From Corallococcus silvisoli (GTDB lineage: Bacteria; Myxococcota; Myxococcia; Myxococcales; Myxococcaceae), in NCBI RefSeq assembly GCF_009909145.1, contig NZ_JAAAPJ010000017.1, positions 124,001 through 188,000 of the forward strand: a stretch of DNA of 64,000 bases, read 5' to 3'. This document shows, piece by piece, positions 40,782 to 50,028 of the stretch. The position numbers and the translations under genes are program-made. The notes under the pieces were generated by a model. That model did no database searches, was not told the origin of the DNA, and saw only the letters and a list, made by a program, of their open reading frames with translations. Position 1 is the first letter of the stretch. Each line of letters starts with the position of its first letter.

Positions 40782-41576
40782 ATGAGCCAGAGCGTTCTCG
40801 ACATCAGCGGACCGGCGCGCCTGCCCCGGCGCGGCAGCGGCGCGTGGCTGCTGGCCTTCATGGCCGGCTCGCTCGCGCTGCATGGCGGCGCGCTGGCCGT
40901 CCTCCACTCCCACCGGGACGCGCGCCCCGCGCCGCGACCGCCCGTGGAGCTGGTGATGGTGGAGGTCGCGAAGCCGCCCCCTCCGCCCCCACCCGAAGTG
41001 AAGGAAGCGCCGAAGCCCGCGCCTCCCCCACCCCGGGCCCGTCCCGTGCCGCCTCCTCCCGTGAAGGTCGCCGAGGCCGCGCGCCCACCGCCGCCTCCCG
41101 ACGCCGCGCCCCCACCGCCCAACGACACGCCCGCGCCCACGAAGACCGCACCGCTGGTGGTGGGCCTCTCGCTGTCCTCCACCACCGCGGGCGGAGGCTT
41201 CGCGGCCCCCGTGGGCAACACGCTGTACGGGAAGACCGGGGACAAGGCCGTCGCGCCCAAGGACGTGAAGGGCTACGGTGCGCCGAAGTACACGCCCATC
41301 TACCAGGTGGACCGCGAGCCCCAGCTCGCCAGCGAGGTGAAGATCCCCTACCCCGAGGAAGCCCGCCGCGCCGGCGTCGAGGGCACGGTGACGCTCGCGC
41401 TCACCATCGACACGGAGGGCCGTGTCGTGAACGTGCGCGTGCTGTCGGGGCCGGGCTCCGGTCTGGACGAGGCAGCCCGCGACGCCATCCGCCGCTTCCG
41501 CTTCACTCCGGCCTTCAAGGGTGGAGAGGCCGTCTCCACCGAGCTGAAGTACGCCTACACGTTCCTTCTCGACTGA
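40782..41576 (+). CDS. tonB: TonB energy transducer
   Basis: A 264-residue protein: an N-terminal TM anchor (about 14-34, LLAFMAGSLALHGGALAVL with the family S/H pair), a long Pro/Lys/Glu-rich spacer (45-125) that spans the periplasm, and a C-terminal TonB domain (YPEEARRAGVEGTVTLALTI ... AIRRFRFTPAFKGGE) that grips the TonB box of receptors. It lies 10 bases after exbD in the same operon. Confidence 0.92.
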   Translation: MSQSVLDISGPARLPRRGSGAWLLAFMAGSLALHGGALAVLHSHRDARPAPRPPVELVMVEVAKPPPPPPPEVKEAPKPAPPPPRARPVPPPPVKVAEAARPPPPPDAAPPPPNDTPAPTKTAPLVVGLSLSSTTAGGGFAAPVGNTLYGKTGDKAVAPKDVKGYGAPKYTPIYQVDREPQLASEVKIPYPEEARRAGVEGTVTLALTIDTEGRVVNVRVLSGPGSGLDEAARDAIRRFRFTPAFKGGEAVSTELKYAYTFLLD

Positions 41577-41625
41577 GCACCGGCACGCTCGGTCCCACCC
41601 CGTCTCCCGCAGCGCCGATTCCACC

Positions 41626-44346
41626 ATGCCCTCGAACAGGAATGCCCGAGGAGTGCTCCTCGCCGCCTCGCTGCTGGCGGGCACGCCGTCGCCCGCGCAG
41701 CAGCCCCCACCCGCGCAACAGGAGTCACCGGCGGCACCCGCGCCGCGCCTCACGAAGGAGCCCGCGCTCGTCAAGTCCGTGGAGGCGGCCTACCCGCCGG
41801 AGGCCGCCGCCCAGGGCCTCACCGCCGACGTGCGGATGCTCATCACCATCGCCGCGGACGGCACCCTCTCCGACGTGACGCTCGCCGAACCGGTGGGCCA
41901 CGGCTTCGACGAGGCCGCGCTCGCCGCCGTGCGCCAGTTCGTCTTCACGCCCGCGGAGGTCGACGGCGTCCCGGCCCCGGTGCAGGTCGAGTACGTCTAC
42001 CACTTCACCCTCTCCGCCCCGCCGCCCCCGGAGCCCGGCACGCCCGAAGCGGCGCCAGCGCCGGCCACGCTCACGGGCACGCTCATCTCACGCGGCAGCC
42101 GTTCGCGAGTGGCGGGCGCCACCGTCCGCTGCGGGGATGACCCGGAAGCCCCCGAGGCCGTCACCGACGCGGAGGGCCGCTTCACGCTCCAGGTGTCACC
42201 GGGCGAGTGCGCGGTGCGAGTGATCGCCTCCGGCTTCGCGCGCTACCAGACGACCGAAACGCTCAAGCCCCATGAGACGACGGAGGTCGTCTTCTACCTG
42301 GTGCCCACCGGCGGCGCGTTCGAGACGGTCGTGCGCTCCGAGCGCCCCAAGAAGGAGGTCGTCCGGCGCACCGTCTCCCGTGAGGAGGCGCAGAAGACGC
42401 CCGGCACCTTCGGCGACCCCATCCGCGTCATCCAGACCCTGCCCGGCGTGGCCCGCGCGCCCTTCATCTCCGGCGAGCTGCTGGTGCGCGGCTCCAACCC
42501 CGGCCAGACGGCCACCCTGATGGACGGGGTCCGCATCCCGCTCCTCTTCCACCTGCTGGGCGGCCCGTCGGTGGTCAATGGCGAGCTGCTCGACTCGCTG
42601 GACTTCTACCCGGGCGGCTACGGAACCCAGTACGGCCGCGCGGTGGGCGGCGTGGTGGACGTCACCACGCGCAAGGGCGCCACCGACACGCTGCACGGCT
42701 CGGTGAAGGTGGACCTGCTGGACGCGGGCTTCTTCCTGGAGGCGCCCGTGACCGAGGGCGTCAGCGTGGCGGCCGCGGCCCGGCGCTCGTACATCGACGC
42801 GCTCCTGCCCGCCGTGCTCCCCAAGGAGGAGGGCCGCACCCTCACCGTGGCGCCGCGCTACTGGGACTACCAGCTGCGCGTGGACTTCGGCGCGCGGAGC
42901 AAGCCGGGCGAAGCGGCTCCCTCGTCGACGGGGGGGCGCAGCACGGGCTACGTGATGGCGTTCGGCGCGGATGACCGGCTCACGCTGGTGTCCTCCGGTG
43001 AGTCGCAGGCCCAGCAGATCACGCTCGGCACGCACACCAACTTCCACCGCATCAAGGGAGATTGGACCTACCGCGATGGGCCGCTGACATCCGTGTTCAC
43101 GCCCTACGTGGGCCTGGACACCTTCGACATCTCGATGGGCAGCTATCTGGAGCACGATCGCGTCTCCTCCCTGGGCGCGCGTGAGACGCTGGCCCTGGAG
43201 CTGTCGCGCGCGTTCACGCTGCGCACCGGCATGGACGTGTACTTCGAGCACGCGACCGTGGACGCGGAGGCGCCCGCTCCCGGCGGCTTCGAGTACGTGC
43301 CCTTCCCCGGCGCGGAGCCCCAGGCGGAGCTCATCCACGAGAACCGCAGCATCAACGGCTTCGACGGCGCGCTCTTCCTGGAAGGCGACGTGAAGGCGGG
43401 CCCGTTCACCGTCACGCCGGGCGTCCGCGCGAACTTCCAGCGGGTGGGCGGCACGCGCAACGTCGCGTTGGATCCGCGGCTGTGGCTCAAGTACGCGGCC
43501 GGTGAGCGCACCGCCATCAAGGGCTCCGCGGGCCTCTACAGCCAGCCCGCGAGCACCTTCCAGTTCCTGCCGCTGCCCTATGGCAACCCGGCCCTGGGCT
43601 ACGAGCGCGCCTTCCAGGCCAGCCTGGGCGTCGAGCACCGCTTCATGGACGCCCTCCACGCGGACGTGACGGGCTTCTTCAACCGGCGCTACCTCAACGT
43701 CGTCTCGCCCGGGGCCATCGTGTCCCAGGCGGGGGGCGGCCTGCTGCAGCAGCGCTTCAGCAACAACGGCATCGGGCGGGCCTACGGCGTGGAGGTGATG
43801 CTGAAGAAGGAGCGGGCCCACGCGAACGACCGTTGGCAGGGGTGGGTGTCCTATACGCTCAGCCACGCCGAGGACGGCCGCGCGGGCGCCCTGCCGCCGG
43901 ACCTGGGGGGCGGCTTCGGCGGCTCGCAGGTGGGCGACACCGCCTACGGCCTGAGCCCGTGGGATCAGACGCACATCCTCACGCTGGTTTCGGGCTACCA
44001 GTTGGGCAACGGGTGGGAGCTGGGCGGGCGCTTCCGCTACACCGCGGGCCGACCGACGACGCCGCTCATGCACTCCGCGGACATCTACGGCGCGGACGGC
44101 AACAGCTTCCAGCCCACGTGGGGCTCGTATTTCTCCACGCGCACCGCGGCCTTCCACCAGCTGGACCTGCGCGTGGACAAGAGCTGGCGCTTCGCGAACT
44201 GGACGCTCACCGGCTACCTGGACGTGCAGAACATCTACGCCGCCAAGAACGTCGAGTTCACCTTCGACGACTACCGCTTCCGCAAGCAGTACGACATACC
44301 GGGCATCCCCATCCTCCCCGTCCTGGGCGTGAAAGGCAGCTTCTGA
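41626..44346 (+). CDS. TonB-dependent receptor with an N-terminal TonB C-terminal-type domain
   Basis: A 906-residue outer-membrane receptor with unusual order: signal peptide (about 1-25), a domain (about 45-130) that looks like the C-terminal domain of TonB (AYPPEAAAQGLTADVRMLIT ... AVRQFVFTPAEVDGV), a carboxypeptidase-regulatory beta domain (about 142-225), the plug (GGAFETVVRSERPKKEVVRR ... GELLVRGSNPGQTATLMDG) and the 22-strand barrel to the C-terminal Phe (GVKGSF). It imports an unknown substrate (iron complex, peptide or glycan). It is fourth in the exbB-exbD-tonB operon, and its stop is one base from the next start. Confidence 0.9.
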   Translation: MPSNRNARGVLLAASLLAGTPSPAQQPPPAQQESPAAPAPRLTKEPALVKSVEAAYPPEAAAQGLTADVRMLITIAADGTLSDVTLAEPVGHGFDEAALAAVRQFVFTPAEVDGVPAPVQVEYVYHFTLSAPPPPEPGTPEAAPAPATLTGTLISRGSRSRVAGATVRCGDDPEAPEAVTDAEGRFTLQVSPGECAVRVIASGFARYQTTETLKPHETTEVVFYLVPTGGAFETVVRSERPKKEVVRRTVSREEAQKTPGTFGDPIRVIQTLPGVARAPFISGELLVRGSNPGQTATLMDGVRIPLLFHLLGGPSVVNGELLDSLDFYPGGYGTQYGRAVGGVVDVTTRKGATDTLHGSVKVDLLDAGFFLEAPVTEGVSVAAAARRSYIDALLPAVLPKEEGRTLTVAPRYWDYQLRVDFGARSKPGEAAPSSTGGRSTGYVMAFGADDRLTLVSSGESQAQQITLGTHTNFHRIKGDWTYRDGPLTSVFTPYVGLDTFDISMGSYLEHDRVSSLGARETLALELSRAFTLRTGMDVYFEHATVDAEAPAPGGFEYVPFPGAEPQAELIHENRSINGFDGALFLEGDVKAGPFTVTPGVRANFQRVGGTRNVALDPRLWLKYAAGERTAIKGSAGLYSQPASTFQFLPLPYGNPALGYERAFQASLGVEHRFMDALHADVTGFFNRRYLNVVSPGAIVSQAGGGLLQQRFSNNGIGRAYGVEVMLKKERAHANDRWQGWVSYTLSHAEDGRAGALPPDLGGGFGGSQVGDTAYGLSPWDQTHILTLVSGYQLGNGWELGGRFRYTAGRPTTPLMHSADIYGADGNSFQPTWGSYFSTRTAAFHQLDLRVDKSWRFANWTLTGYLDVQNIYAAKNVEFTFDDYRFRKQYDIPGIPILPVLGVKGSF

Positions 44347-44347
44347 C

Positions 44348-45271
44348 ATGAAGACCCTGCACCTGCACGCCAGCCTCCTGCTGGCCCTGTGCGCCGTCGC
44401 CTGCGTGGACCCCGAGGACACGCCCTCGCACGTGCACGACTTCCGCGTGCTCGGCCTCGCCATGGAGCCGCCGGAGCTGATGGCCCCCGCGTGCGACACC
44501 TCGCCGGAGACCGAGGCGGCGCTCACCGCGCCCGTGACGTTCCGCGCCCTGATGGTGGACCCCGCCGGCGAGGGGCGCGCCATCGACTACACGCTCTGGG
44601 CCTGCGCCGACGTCAACGACGAGACCTGCGCGGACGGCGCCCAGCGCGTGCTGCTGGCCCAGGGCTCCACGCAGGAGGGAGAGCTGTCGCTTCCCCTCCA
44701 CCCGGGTGACGCCCGCGTGGCGGATGGCACGCCGCTGCTGGAGCGCGTCCGCCAGAAGGACCCGTACCAGGGCCTGGGCGGCCTGCGCATGCCCCTGGTG
44801 CTCCACGCGACCGCGGGCGGTGAGCAGGTGTACGCGCAGAAGCTGATGGTGTTCTCGTGCCCCCTGGTGCCAGGCATGAAGGCCAACCAGAACCCGGTGC
44901 TCCCGGGCCTGAACCTGGACGGGGTGCCCTGGACCGCGGAGAGCGTCCCCGAGCCGCGCGGCCTGGGTCCCTTCGTGGTGACGCTGGACGACCTGACGGA
45001 CCGGCAGGAGGCCTACGTGGTGCCGGGGCTGCGCCAGGAGGCGGTGCACCTCACCGAGGCCTGGAAGGTGTCCTGGCACGCGTCGTTCGGGAAGTTCAAC
45101 GTCGAAGAGACGGGCGGCGCGAACCCCGGAGGGGAAGCGGGCAAGCACCGCACGGAGTGGGAGCCCCCCGAAGAAGGCGGTGAGGCGAGGGAGGTCCTCT
45201 TCTGGGCGGTGGTGCGCGACGGACGCGGCGGCCAGTCCTGGGTGAGCCGGCGGGCGCGCTGGGCGCCCTGA
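44348..45271 (+). CDS. Lipoprotein partner of the TonB-dependent receptor
   Basis: A 307-residue lipoprotein (lipobox ALCAVAC, Cys about 19). Beta-rich, no named domain; a strand-rich opening HVHDFRVLGLAMEPPELM is like those of myxobacterial hypothetical lipoproteins encoded next to TonB receptors. It begins one base after the receptor stop, so it is co-transcribed, and is probably a surface substrate-binding partner, like SusD-type lipoproteins but unrelated in sequence. Confidence 0.72.
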   Translation: MKTLHLHASLLLALCAVACVDPEDTPSHVHDFRVLGLAMEPPELMAPACDTSPETEAALTAPVTFRALMVDPAGEGRAIDYTLWACADVNDETCADGAQRVLLAQGSTQEGELSLPLHPGDARVADGTPLLERVRQKDPYQGLGGLRMPLVLHATAGGEQVYAQKLMVFSCPLVPGMKANQNPVLPGLNLDGVPWTAESVPEPRGLGPFVVTLDDLTDRQEAYVVPGLRQEAVHLTEAWKVSWHASFGKFNVEETGGANPGGEAGKHRTEWEPPEEGGEAREVLFWAVVRDGRGGQSWVSRRARWAP

Positions 45272-45357
45272 CGGACTCACGCTCGGGCCGCGAGAAGCGA
45301 TATGCAGGGTCCTCCGCGCGGCTCGGCCGGAGTGGCGTGGGGGTCTGGGATACGACG

Positions 45358-47517
45358 ATGGGCGCCAGGACATGGGGGATGGGAGGAAGCCACGGGGCCA
45401 CGTTCATGGCCGTGTGCGCGTGTCTGCTGGCGGTATGCGTGGCGGACGCGGCGCCTCCAGACGACGAGGGCAAGGCCACCCTGCGCCGCTTCGCGCTCAT
45501 CGTCGGCTCCAGCGAGGGCGGCACCGGGCGTGAGCGGTTGCGCTACGCGGGCACGGACGCGCTCGCCATGTCGCGGGTGCTGGGGGACCTGGGAGGCGTC
45601 GCCCCCACGGACGCGGTGCTGCTGTTGGAGGCGAGCCGCGAGGACCTGGTGGCGGCGCTCGCGCGCATGCGGACCCTGGCGGACGGAGTCCCCGAGGACG
45701 GCGTGCGGCGTGAGCTGGTGCTGTACTACTCCGGGCACTCGGACTCGGAGGGGCTGCTGCCCCGGGGCGAGCGCCTGTCCTACGAGGAGCTGCGGCGCCT
45801 GATGGGCGAGGTGCCGGTGGACGTGCGGCTGGCCATCCTCGACTCGTGCGGCTCGGGAGCGCTCACCCGCTCGAAGGGAGGCGTCAAGAGGGCCGCGTTC
45901 ATGGAGGACCTGTCCACGCGGGTGCGGGGCCATGCGTACCTCGCCTCCAGCTCCGCGGACGAGGTGGCCCAGGAGTCGGACAGCATCGGCGCTTCCTTCT
46001 TCACCCACTTCCTGGTGACCGGGCTGCGCGGCGCGGCGGACACCAGCGGCGACGGGCGCGTCACGCTGCACGAGGCCTACCAGTTCGCGTTCCACGAAAC
46101 GCTCGCGCGCACGGAGCGCTCCCAGGGAGGCGCGCAGCACGCGGAGTACGACATCCAGCTCGCGGGCAGCGGCGACCTGGTGCTCACCGACCTGCGCGAC
46201 CGCGGCACCCGGCTGACGGTGGCGGAGGACGTGGAGGGCCGGCTGTTCGTGCGCAACTGGGGCAACCAGCTGGTGGCGGAGCTGCAGAAGTCCGCGGGCC
46301 GGCGCCTCGTGCTGGGCCTGGAGGCGGGCCGCTACCACGCCGTGCTGGAGCAGCGCGCGCGGCGCTTCGAGGCCGAGCTGACGGTGACCTCCAAGGGTGG
46401 CGGCGTGCTGCGCGCGGACGACTTCGTCCCCGTCACGCTGATCCGCACGGCGTCGCGAGGAGGCTCCGCCCCCGAGGTCGCGTCGAGGATGGACGACGCG
46501 CCCCGCGTGCCGCTCAACCTGTCGCTCCTGCCCCCGCTGTCCACCTCGGCGCTGACACCGGGGCGCAGCGCCAACACCGTGGCGCTCGGCGTGCTCGCGG
46601 TGCGCTCCGGGGAGCTTCGTGGCGTGGGGCTCGCGGGTGGCCTGGGCTGGGTGGACGGAACGACGCAGGGGGTCCAGGTCTCGGGGCTCGCCAACATGGC
46701 GGGAGGCGAGCTCCGGGGGCTCCAGGTGGCGCTCGGCGCCAACCTCGCGTTCGAGGATGCCCAGGGCATGCAGGTCGCGGGGCTGGTCAACAGCGCGCGG
46801 GGCGCGTACCGCGGGGTCCAGCTCTCCGCGGCCGCCAACCGGGTGGAGGCGGAGCTCACCGGCATGCAGGGCGCCCTGGGCGTCAACGTCGCGCAGCGGA
46901 TGACGGGCCTGCAGGTTGGACTCTTGAACCTGTCCGACGACGTGACCGGCACGCAGGTGGGGCTGGTGAACGTGGGCGGCGTCGTGCGGGGGCTCCAGCT
47001 GGGCCTCCTCAACATCGCGGATGACGTGACGGTCCCCATTGGCCTGTTGAGCATCGTCAAGCGCGGGCGCCTGGCGGTGGAGCTCTCCACCGACGACACG
47101 CACCCGGTGAGCGTGGGCATCAAGTACGGCAGCCAGCGCGTGTATGTGCTCGCGACCAGCGCCCTGGGCACGTCGTGGGCGGGGAGCTTCCGCCTCTTCA
47201 CGATGGTGGGCATGGGGGTGCACTTCCCGCTGGACGACGAGGAGCGCTATTCGCTCGACACGGATGTGTCCTACGGAAGCTGGCAGCGGAACTTCTTCGG
47301 CGGCGCCCCCAGCAATCACCTGTACCGCCTGCGAGTCACCGCGGCCTGGGAGCTGCGACGGAGGTTCGCCCTCTTCGGCGGCCTGACCGTGAACCACTAC
47401 GACGCCCCCCGCGAGGACGAGGACCGGGGCGTCAGCTATCTGCCCCAGTTCGTCGTGGGCTCGGGCCCGGAGCCGGACCGGCTCTGGCCCGGCTTCATCC
47501 TGGGAGTTCGCATCTGA
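45358..47517 (+). CDS. Caspase-family surface protein with GLQ repeats and a C-terminal barrel
   Basis: A 719-residue protein. After a hydrophobic N-terminus (about 16-32) comes a caspase/metacaspase-type peptidase C14 domain with catalytic H127 (YYSGHSDSEG) and C164 (LDSCGSGAL). A middle domain resembles an Ig-like/transthyretin strand unit (about 255-350). Residues 405-560 contain about eight short repeats of GLQVGLLN or GVQLSAAAN type (LA_2272-like surface repeats), then a likely beta-barrel ending WPGFILGVRI. Export and outer-membrane display are inferred. The start codon is uncertain: 45337 (GTG), 45358, 45379 or 45406. Broken copies occur downstream. Confidence 0.8.
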   Translation: MGARTWGMGGSHGATFMAVCACLLAVCVADAAPPDDEGKATLRRFALIVGSSEGGTGRERLRYAGTDALAMSRVLGDLGGVAPTDAVLLLEASREDLVAALARMRTLADGVPEDGVRRELVLYYSGHSDSEGLLPRGERLSYEELRRLMGEVPVDVRLAILDSCGSGALTRSKGGVKRAAFMEDLSTRVRGHAYLASSSADEVAQESDSIGASFFTHFLVTGLRGAADTSGDGRVTLHEAYQFAFHETLARTERSQGGAQHAEYDIQLAGSGDLVLTDLRDRGTRLTVAEDVEGRLFVRNWGNQLVAELQKSAGRRLVLGLEAGRYHAVLEQRARRFEAELTVTSKGGGVLRADDFVPVTLIRTASRGGSAPEVASRMDDAPRVPLNLSLLPPLSTSALTPGRSANTVALGVLAVRSGELRGVGLAGGLGWVDGTTQGVQVSGLANMAGGELRGLQVALGANLAFEDAQGMQVAGLVNSARGAYRGVQLSAAANRVEAELTGMQGALGVNVAQRMTGLQVGLLNLSDDVTGTQVGLVNVGGVVRGLQLGLLNIADDVTVPIGLLSIVKRGRLAVELSTDDTHPVSVGIKYGSQRVYVLATSALGTSWAGSFRLFTMVGMGVHFPLDDEERYSLDTDVSYGSWQRNFFGGAPSNHLYRLRVTAAWELRRRFALFGGLTVNHYDAPREDEDRGVSYLPQFVVGSGPEPDRLWPGFILGVRI

Positions 47518-47573
47518 AGCCCCTTCAAGCCCTTCGACGACGGTCATGGGGATGAGGGCACGTCCCTCGATGC

Positions 47574-48209
47574 GTGGCCGTGGTGCTCGCCCTGCTCCTC
47601 CGCGGGTGTCCGGCGGCGCCCCGCGAGGTTGAACGGGCGGTCCGCCTGGGCCCCGAGGACGTGGAAGTGCAGGCCACCCTGCGGGATGTCCAGGTCTGGC
47701 CCCAGGATCCGGCGGAGGCGCTCCTCGCCTTCCGTCAGGTCTCCACTCCGGGAGCGCCCTTCGCGGCCTCGCTGCCTCGGCCATACGCATGGCTCCCGCG
47801 ACTCCAGAGGTGGGAGTGGCAGGTCCGAGGCGACGCGCGCGATCTGTCCCTGCTGGGCTCGATGCCGCGGTCACGGTTCGACGCTTGCGCGGCAACCGCC
47901 CCCACGAACCGGACCGCCCCTGCTCCTGGGAGTCCGCCTTGCGCGGGCTTCCCCTTGTGGAAGTCAGGGGAGGAGTATCGCTCCAGCCTGGACCTGACGC
48001 CCCAGGCTCGCGCGGCGGCGGAATGGACTCCGGCTCCTCGCGCCGCCACGCGGTGGCCCGTCGGCGTGGAACTGCTCGAGACACGCGTTCTGCTGGGCAG
48101 CAGGTGGGGCCGCCCGTCAAACAACCGGCTGGGTTTGATTCAAGTTTCAAGTCCTGCTCATGCGGCACGGCCTTCGTCCGGTGAAACACCTCCGCAGACC
48201 CCTGGATGA
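47574..48209 (+). CDS. Putative lipoprotein of unknown function
   Basis: A possible 211-residue lipoprotein: a hydrophobic start from GTG at 47574 with lipobox-like LLLRGC, followed by EVERAVRLGPEDVEVQATLR. The second half (after about residue 120) is low-complexity, Pro/Ala/Arg-rich and may not be native sequence. It lies in a rearranged region between the caspase gene and its fragment. Start and end are uncertain, and coding status is only moderately supported by third-position GC bias. Confidence 0.4.
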   Translation: MAVVLALLLRGCPAAPREVERAVRLGPEDVEVQATLRDVQVWPQDPAEALLAFRQVSTPGAPFAASLPRPYAWLPRLQRWEWQVRGDARDLSLLGSMPRSRFDACAATAPTNRTAPAPGSPPCAGFPLWKSGEEYRSSLDLTPQARAAAEWTPAPRAATRWPVGVELLETRVLLGSRWGRPSNNRLGLIQVSSPAHAARPSSGETPPQTPG

Positions 48210-48228
48210 TGAACTCGCCCACGCGGAG

Positions 48229-48312
48229 CCGGAGGACGATGCCCCGTCGCGCATCCCCCTCAAGGCGCCCCCCGAGGTGCGGCTCCAGGTGGCGCTCGGC
48301 GCCAACCTCGCG
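48229..48312 (+). pseudogene. Remnant of a caspase-family gene copy
   Basis: Bases 48281-48312 are identical over 32 bases to 46718-46749 of the intact caspase gene; the preceding bases encode EDDAPSRIPLK, similar to MDDAPRVPLNL of the intact protein, with the intervening segment deleted. There is no start codon or complete domain. Confidence 0.65.
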
Positions 48313-48437
48313 AGCGTGGGCAGCTCCTGGGGTGCCTACACGGGCACATCGAGTTCCGGACCGGACGACGACAACCGAGTAACTCCTGCGAAGGCCACGG
48401 GTGTTTCGTGGGAAACCCTCTCACCGGAGACATTCCC

Positions 48438-49901
48438 ATGCTCCCGACGCGCTTCGTTGCATCTCTCGCCAGTGCTTTCGCACTGGGCGGACTGATGCAT
48501 TGCACCCCAGCAGCCCCGGAGCAGGACACGGTCGACCTCGCGAAGAGCGTTGCCCCCGAGACGACCGGGCTCGAGGCACCCTTACAGTCCGGCGCCACCG
48601 GCAAACGGCTGTTCAGCCAGGCCTTCCCGAACACCAATGGACGCTCCTGCGCCACATGCCATGTGCTCGACGAGAGTACGGCCCTGCGGCCGGGGAACGT
48701 CCAAGGCCGTCTCGTTTCGAATCCGACGGATCCGCTGTTCAATCGCATCGACGCGGATGACCCGAACGCGGCGGTGCCCACCTATGAGCACCTGAAAAAG
48801 GGCCTCATCCGAGTCGTCCTCCCCCTCCCCGCCAACATGGACGTCATCGACGCGCAGGGTCACGTCATCACGCCACCGGACCGGAAGGTCGCCGTCTGGA
48901 GAGGCGTTCCGAGCATCCTGGACGTCGCCCTCACCGGACCGTTCTTCCAGTTCGACGGCCGCGAGTCGAACCTGGAGGATCAGGCCCAATCCGCCATCAC
49001 GAGCCACAGCGAGGGAGGCTCCATCCCTCGCGCGCAGCTTCGCCAGGTGGCGGACTTCCAGCGCGGCGAGTTCACGTCGGCACGCGCTCGGTTCGTCTCG
49101 GACTTGAGCAACGCTGGGGTCCCGCTTGCTCAGATTCCTCTGCCCGAGGACTTCATGTGGCTCACGCCCGAGGAGCGACGGGGCCGCGAGGTCTTCAAGG
49201 TCGGCTGCGAGCCCTGCCATGGCGGCCCGACGCTGAGCCGGATTTCAACGCCGGCCATGCGGGAGGCCGCCTCCCAGTTCCCGGTGACCCGACCTGATGG
49301 CAATGTCCTGTTCACCCATGTCCCCGGGGTGGGCCCCGTGCCGGTGCTGGAGCCGCGCTCACCACCGGACATCCTGAACATCGGGTTCGCAAGCCTCTCC
49401 TACCTGGGGCAGATGGGTCTGCTCCCCGCGCTGTTCAACGCGGACGTCGAGCTGCCTCGCTACCGATTCCGCTTCTATGCGGACGGCACACGCCAGCAGC
49501 AGGTGACCGACCTTCCGCCCATCCCGGTGACGGCCAGCGGGGAGCCGTACGATCCCACTCCCGCGCTGGATGAGAGTGGCGCGCCCATCGTCGGGCCCAA
49601 CCTCTTCCCTCAGTGGTTCACCACGGATCCAGGCCGGGCGCTCATCACCGGCAACCCCCTGGACTTCGAAGCCTTCGACATCCCCACGCTGCGTGGCGTC
49701 GCGCGGACGGCGCCCTACTTTCACGACAACAGCGCCGAGAACCTCGAGGACGTCATCGACCTCTACAGCCAGTTCGTCCTGCCCGTCACAGCCCCCCTGA
49801 ACCTGCCGCCCGTTCATCCGCCGGAGACTCCCGGCAGCCCCCCCGAGTCCTTCAGTCCTACGCAGAAACAGGAACTGCTCCGGTTCCTCCAGCGACTCTA
49901 A
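48438..49901 (+). CDS. Di-heme cytochrome c peroxidase (MauG/CcpA family) lipoprotein
   Basis: A 487-residue exported protein: lipobox (GGLMHC), then two c-type heme sites, CATCH (71-75) and CEPCH (257-261), in the order expected for the di-heme peroxidase/MauG family. The distal region has the usual GFASLSYLGQMG and YDPTP blocks, plus IPTLRGVARTAPYFHDNSA with the HN characteristic of the family near the C-terminus. It probably reduces H2O2 or oxidises a partner in the periplasm. The ATG at 48438 has GGAG upstream. It is flanked by gene remnants. Confidence 0.9.
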   Translation: MLPTRFVASLASAFALGGLMHCTPAAPEQDTVDLAKSVAPETTGLEAPLQSGATGKRLFSQAFPNTNGRSCATCHVLDESTALRPGNVQGRLVSNPTDPLFNRIDADDPNAAVPTYEHLKKGLIRVVLPLPANMDVIDAQGHVITPPDRKVAVWRGVPSILDVALTGPFFQFDGRESNLEDQAQSAITSHSEGGSIPRAQLRQVADFQRGEFTSARARFVSDLSNAGVPLAQIPLPEDFMWLTPEERRGREVFKVGCEPCHGGPTLSRISTPAMREAASQFPVTRPDGNVLFTHVPGVGPVPVLEPRSPPDILNIGFASLSYLGQMGLLPALFNADVELPRYRFRFYADGTRQQQVTDLPPIPVTASGEPYDPTPALDESGAPIVGPNLFPQWFTTDPGRALITGNPLDFEAFDIPTLRGVARTAPYFHDNSAENLEDVIDLYSQFVLPVTAPLNLPPVHPPETPGSPPESFSPTQKQELLRFLQRL

Positions 49902-50028
49902 CAGCGGGCCGCGCCACGAATGGGAGCCGCACGGGTCCGCGGCGCTCACGCACTTCGTGTGGTTCCCCTCTGGGGAGTAGGCGGACACGGCAGGACGCGG
50001 CGGCGTCGCAAGTGGCTGGCGCTAGCGA

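Noticed and set aside
46601..47050. The GLQ-rich segment as a DNA tandem repeat or mobile element
   Set aside because: The repeats are at the protein level, with low nucleotide identity between units, and the frame is intact.
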